Part shown: positions 6,042 through 8,944 of the stretch, in pieces
How the letters are laid out: each line of letters begins with the position of its first letter
Numbering within the stretch: position 1 is the first letter of the stretch
Notes under the pieces: generated by a model
Database searches by the model: none
The model's input: only the letters and a program-made list of their open reading frames with translations
Told to the model about the DNA's origin: nothing
Assembly: GCA_903871975.1 (NCBI GenBank)
Contig: CAIQIY010000563.1
Coordinates: 1-8,944 of the forward strand
From: an uncultured Chloroflexota bacterium
Lineage (GTDB): Bacteria > Chloroflexota > Chloroflexia > Chloroflexales > Roseiflexaceae
DNA: 8,944 bases
Direction: 5' to 3'
Position numbers and translations under genes: made by a program

Positions 6042-6054
6042 GGTGCACTGCACC
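6042..6054. promoter_or_regulatory. Inverted repeat at the expected SDR transcription start (possible operator)
   Basis: GGTGCA-C-TGCACC is a perfect 6+6 inverted repeat around one central base. It starts about 8 bp after the extended -10 candidate, where a bound repressor would block initiation. The protein that might bind it is not encoded in the window. Confidence 0.35.
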
Positions 6055-6108
6055 GGCCGGCGCGAAGCGGCCGCTGCAGCGCGATGAACGACGACGAGGA
6101 GACGACGC

Positions 6109-6870
6109 ATGCGTCTGGCAGGACGGGTCGCACTGGTGACAGGTGCCGGGCGCGGCATCGGTCGGGGGATCGCACTCGGCTATGCCCGCGAGGGCGCCGA
6201 CGTGGTGCTGGTGAGTCGCACCGCCAGCGAGCTCGAGCATGCCGCCGCCGACGTGCGGGCGACGGGCGTCAGGGCACTCACGCTGACCGCCGACGTCCGT
6301 GACGAAGCAGCAGTCGAGGCGGCAGTCGCGGCCGCGCTGGATCACTTCGGCCAGATCGACGTGCTGGTCAATTCGGCCGGCATACCGATGGTCGCGGCGA
6401 CCACCGAGCTGTCGCTGGAGCGCTGGCACGACGCGATCGGGATCAATCTCACCGGCACATTCCTGTGCTGTCGGGCAGTCGGGCGCGCGATGCTCGCGCG
6501 GGGCCGCGGCTCGATCATCAACATCGGGTCGCTGCACTCATTCCAGGGCATTCCGCAGCGCGCCGCCTATGCCGCCAGCAAGGGCGGCGTGCTGCAATTC
6601 ACCCGTGCGCTGGCCGTCGAGTGGGCCCCCCACGGCGTGCGCGTCAACATGATCGCACCCGGCTGGATCCGCACACCGCTGCAAGACGCACTGGTCGCGG
6701 CCGGCAAGCTCGACCGCGCACCGATCATCGCCCGCACGCCAGCACGGCGCGTCGGCGAAATCGCCGACCTGGTCGGCCCGGCAGTCTTCCTGGCATCCGA
6801 CGAATCGGCGTTCATCGTCGGCGAAATGATGGTGGTCGATGGTGGCTGGGGCATCTACGGGTACATCTAG
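6109..6870 (+). CDS. Short-chain dehydrogenase/reductase (SDR), classical type
   Basis: This 253-residue cytoplasmic oxidoreductase has the full classical SDR set: the Rossmann TGAGRGIG motif at 11-18, the NSAG motif at 88-91, structural N113, and the catalytic tetrad completed by S141, Y154 and K158 (YAASK). The sequence GVRVNMIAPGWIRTP and the C-terminal VDGGWG are typical of FabG/glucose or gluconate dehydrogenase-like enzymes. R37 after the second strand (VVLVSRT) suggests NADP(H) preference, though that is only a tendency. ATG 6109 has GAGGAG (6096-6101) at 7-nt spacing. The TAG stop lies 13 bp before the start of the peptidase gene, so these genes may be co-transcribed. An upstream regulatory region holds an extended -10 candidate and an inverted repeat. 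The natural substrate (sugar, polyol, 3-oxoacyl or other ketone) cannot be assigned. Confidence 0.93.
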   Translation: MRLAGRVALVTGAGRGIGRGIALGYAREGADVVLVSRTASELEHAAADVRATGVRALTLTADVRDEAAVEAAVAAALDHFGQIDVLVNSAGIPMVAATTELSLERWHDAIGINLTGTFLCCRAVGRAMLARGRGSIINIGSLHSFQGIPQRAAYAASKGGVLQFTRALAVEWAPHGVRVNMIAPGWIRTPLQDALVAAGKLDRAPIIARTPARRVGEIADLVGPAVFLASDESAFIVGEMMVVDGGWGIYGYI

Positions 6871-6883
6871 GGGCAGGGCCGGC

Positions 6884-8272
6884 GTGCGGCGGCTGGCGTG
6901 GCTGGCGCTGCTGTGCGCCAGCCTGTGGCTCGCGCCGACGCTGGCCCAGGGGCGCACGTGGACCGAGCGCCGCACCGCGTCGTTCGTCATCGTCCATGCG
7001 CCGGCCGACGCGGCACTGGCCGAGCAGTATGCCGGCATCGTCGACGCACTCTACGACGAGGTGACCGCCTTCTGGTCGTTCACTCCGGCGACGCCGGTGA
7101 CGCTGCGGCTGTTCGCCACGACCGCCGACTACCAGGCGGAGTACCCGCTGGCTGCCGCGATCGACGGCATCATCGCGCACGCCGACTTCCGGCGCAACGA
7201 GGTGGTCGTCATCGACGAGATGGCCGTCTCGCAGGGCGCCGATGGTATCCCGAATGCCATTCGCCACGAATTGACCCACATCATCGCCTCGGACCTGACG
7301 GCTGGTCGGTTGAACACCGGCTTCCACGAGGGCCTGGCGCAGTATGCCGAGCGCCCGGGCGCCGAACGCGAACGCAAGCATGCGCTGCTGGCCGCTGCGT
7401 TGAACGCTGGCCGGTTGCTGCCATGGAACATCTTCGACGACCGGGGAGCGTTCTACGGCGCGGCGGCCATCGCCTACCCGCAGGCACTCTCGGTGGTGAG
7501 CTTTCTGGTCGAGCGCGACGGCTTCCCGGCGTTGCGCACCTTCCTCGAGGCGAGTGCGCGCAGCAGCGGCTACCGTTCGGCGCTCGAGCGGGCCTACGGT
7601 GTACCACCCGCCGAACTCGAGGCGGCCTGGCGTGATTGGCTGCCCGGCTACCTCGGCGGCAGCGTGGCGCCGACGGTGTCGGCCGATGAGCGCGCCGCAG
7701 TGTCGGCCGCACTGGACGAAGGCGCCTACGAGCGGGCCGCCGAGCTGGCCGAGGCGGCGCTGGTGCGCGCGCGCGCCGCAGCCGATGCGGCGCTGGTCGC
7801 CGAACTCGAACCACTGGCACGCCGCGCCGCCCGCGGTGTCGCGGTACGCACCACGCTGACGGCGATCTACACCGCGCTGCAGCAGCACCAGCACGACGAG
7901 GCGGCGCGCCTGAGCGCGCAGGTGCAACCCGATGCCAGCGCGCTGGGCGACGCGGCGTTGAGCGCGGCGCTGGCCGAATACGCCGCCCGCAGCGCGCGCG
8001 GCATCGCTGCCCGGCAGGCGCTGGCCGACGCCGAGGCGCTGGCGGGCGACTGGCGGGCGACACTGGTGGCGCGCGCACAGGCTGCGGCGGCGGCAGCCGA
8101 GTTCGTCGCCCTCGGCGACCGTGAGCGGGCGCGTGTGGCGTTGGCGCTGCACGATGCACTCGATGGCCGATTTCGCTGGAGCGGTGGCGCACTGTTGGCA
8201 TGTGGCGCCGGAATCGTCGCGTTGAGCATACTGTGGCGCCTGCGGCGCCCCGTCGGAGCCGAACCATGGTGA
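6884..8272 (+). CDS. Secreted, membrane-anchored HExxH metallopeptidase (peptidase MA-like gluzincin)
   Basis: This 462-residue protein starts at GTG 6884, with AGGG (6875-6878) 5 nt upstream and a clear signal peptide (MRRLAWLALLCASLWLAPTLA, probable cleavage after A21). A mature domain of about 250 residues carries the zinc-binding motif HELTH (H128, E129, H132) and the third ligand E149 in GFHEGLAQYAE. This is the gluzincin arrangement of peptidase MA-like proteins. An alanine-rich helical region (about 277-425) contains repeat-like pieces such as DEGAYERAAELAEAAL, perhaps TPR-like or coiled. A C-terminal TM helix (434-451) is followed by a basic tail (WRLRRP), so the catalytic domain should face outside the cell, tethered to the membrane. 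The stop overlaps the next gene's start (ATGGTGA). Many peptidase-MA proteins remain uncharacterised, so the substrate is unknown. The 13-bp gap to the SDR suggests a shared transcript, not necessarily a shared function. Confidence 0.85.
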   Translation: MRRLAWLALLCASLWLAPTLAQGRTWTERRTASFVIVHAPADAALAEQYAGIVDALYDEVTAFWSFTPATPVTLRLFATTADYQAEYPLAAAIDGIIAHADFRRNEVVVIDEMAVSQGADGIPNAIRHELTHIIASDLTAGRLNTGFHEGLAQYAERPGAERERKHALLAAALNAGRLLPWNIFDDRGAFYGAAAIAYPQALSVVSFLVERDGFPALRTFLEASARSSGYRSALERAYGVPPAELEAAWRDWLPGYLGGSVAPTVSADERAAVSAALDEGAYERAAELAEAALVRARAAADAALVAELEPLARRAARGVAVRTTLTAIYTALQQHQHDEAARLSAQVQPDASALGDAALSAALAEYAARSARGIAARQALADAEALAGDWRATLVARAQAAAAAAEFVALGDRERARVALALHDALDGRFRWSGGALLACGAGIVALSILWRLRRPVGAEPW

Positions 8273-8944
8273 ACGCAGATCAGGCGCTGACGCGCCGCCT
8301 GGAGCGGCTGGCCGACGACCGCTGGATGCGGCTGGTGCTGCGCCGCATGCTCACCGCCATCACCTGCGCCGCGCTGGTGTGGTGCATTGGCTTGGTCGGC
8401 CATGCCTTCGCCTGGTGGCCGGTGAGCTACCCGATCTACGGTGCCGGCGCATTCGCCTGCCTGCTCGTCGGCGCTGCCACGCTCGTACGGCGCCGAATGC
8501 CACCCCAGCACATCGCCCGCCGGCTCGACCAGCGCTTTGGCCTGCACGAACAGCTCAGCACCGCACTCGAGGTCGGCCGTCGCCCGTGGCTGGGTGCGCT
8601 CGATCGCCTGCTGCTCGATCGCTCGCTGGCCACCACCGGCGCATTGCGCCGCGACATCGCGCGCCGCGCGCCACCACCGTGGCCCGAGCTTGCGGCGAGT
8701 TTCGGCATGCTGTTGCTGGCGATCGGCCTGACGATCATGCAGTTCGCCAGCGGTCCGGGGCGCCTCGGCGCCAGCGATCCGCTCAGCGCGCCGGCGACGA
8801 GCGCCGAGGAGACCAGCCCGTTCGACCAGGAGGCACCCGATCAGCCGCTCGACGATCAGGTGCCACCACCCGAAGGGTTCGGCGACGAGGCGCCCGCCGA
8901 CGAACCCGGCGCCGGCGAGTCGCCGGGCGACGAACCGGCCGACC
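8266..8944 (+). CDS. Multi-pass membrane protein with acidic proline-rich segment, 3' end outside window
   Basis: The frame runs open from ATG 8266 to the window edge (226 codons) with no stop, so the C-terminus is missing. ATG 8266 overlaps the peptidase stop by 7 bp, which points to translational coupling; GTG 8269 is a second possible start. Visible parts are a basic cytoplasmic N-terminus, TM1 (30-51), TM2 (56-75), a soluble motif HIARRLDQRFGLHEQLSTALE (82-102), TM3 (142-161), and an acidic proline-rich low-complexity tail from about 172 on (SAEETSPFDQEAPDQPLDDQ and similar). The 'RLD.RFGL.E.LSTALE' motif resembles DUF4175-like membrane proteins, which in other bacteria sit near MoxR ATPase and DUF58 genes. 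That is a recollection of the family and cannot be tested within this window. No enzymatic motif is seen; a role as membrane partner of the peptidase is inferred only from the overlap. Confidence 0.75.
   Translation, partial: MVNADQALTRRLERLADDRWMRLVLRRMLTAITCAALVWCIGLVGHAFAWWPVSYPIYGAGAFACLLVGAATLVRRRMPPQHIARRLDQRFGLHEQLSTALEVGRRPWLGALDRLLLDRSLATTGALRRDIARRAPPPWPELAASFGMLLLAIGLTIMQFASGPGRLGASDPLSAPATSAEETSPFDQEAPDQPLDDQVPPPEGFGDEAPADEPGAGESPGDEPAD

Larger units (their letters stand above)
6014..6074. repeat. Pair of GCGGCCGC palindromes flanking a promoter-like region
   Basis: Identical 8-bp palindromes lie at 6014-6021 and 6067-6074, 53 bp apart centre to centre, or about five helical turns. 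They bracket the candidate -10 element and the inverted repeat at 6042-6054. A further copy lies inside the SDR coding region near 6328, so the word is not unique and may simply be common in this GC-rich DNA. Confidence 0.3.

Noticed and set aside
5175..6302. 375-codon plus-strand frame spanning the ferredoxin end, phosphatase and SDR start
   Set aside because: It overlaps three real genes in other frames and is Arg/Pro/Ala-rich. An internal ATG at 6084 (MNDDEETTH...) continues the same shadow.
7281..8267. 328-codon minus-strand frame opposite the peptidase gene
   Set aside because: It is extremely Arg/Pro/Ala-rich with no domain, opposite a gene with a signal peptide and zinc site.
1..8944. 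tRNA, rRNA, riboswitch, CRISPR array, IS element or att site
   Set aside because: I looked in the three intergenic gaps (4178-4305, 4912-5049, 5952-6108) and elsewhere and saw no cloverleaf, repeat-spacer pattern, transposase motif or terminal inverted repeats. This was by eye, so a covariance-model search could still change it.

Overview
This is a GC-rich bacterial window, densely packed with genes on both strands. G and C are strongly favoured at third codon positions, and each true reading frame casts long arginine- and alanine-rich shadow frames. The gene mix (an adaptor plus MacB-type permease, a GT2 cluster, a small 2Fe-2S ferredoxin, and a secreted peptidase-MA protein next to a multi-pass membrane protein) would fit a Chloroflexota-like organism. 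That assignment is an impression from family resemblance, not something the sequence proves. I see no rRNA, tRNA, CRISPR array, transposase or prophage gene, and no stretch over 300 bp lacks a gene.

Layout. Positions 1-1513 (+) hold the C-terminal end of an HlyD/RND-type adaptor, then a complete MacB/FtsX-type ABC permease; this is the end of an export operon whose ATPase should lie upstream. Positions 1529-4177 (-) hold three overlapping GT2 glycosyltransferase genes read leftwards as one unit. A good sigma70-like promoter (4212-4240) implies that the first gene starts at GTG 4177, not at the upstream ATG 4225. The first and third transferases are paralogues flanking a different, WaaE-like one. 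Positions 4306-4911 (+) hold a TehB/TPMT-like methyltransferase, divergent from the glycosyltransferase unit. Positions 5050-5418 (+) hold a 2Fe-2S ferredoxin, preceded by a 16-bp perfect palindrome and a possible 11-codon leader ORF. Positions 5427-5951 (-) hold a histidine phosphatase, convergent with the ferredoxin (8 bp between stops) and divergent from the next gene.

The 157-bp gap 5952-6108 contains an extended -10 promoter candidate, an inverted repeat placed like an operator, and a pair of identical 8-bp palindromes. It precedes a rightward series: an SDR oxidoreductase (6109-6870), a secreted HExxH gluzincin with a C-terminal membrane anchor (6884-8272), and a multi-pass membrane protein (8266 to the window end) with an acidic proline-rich segment. 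The last two genes overlap at ATGGTGA and are the best candidate here for an undescribed functional pair.

Most of the window is ordinary metabolism, export and envelope-glycan functions. I did not find a clear-cut novel system. The peptidase/membrane-protein pair, the ferredoxin leader region and the duplicated glycosyltransferases deserve the closest second look.
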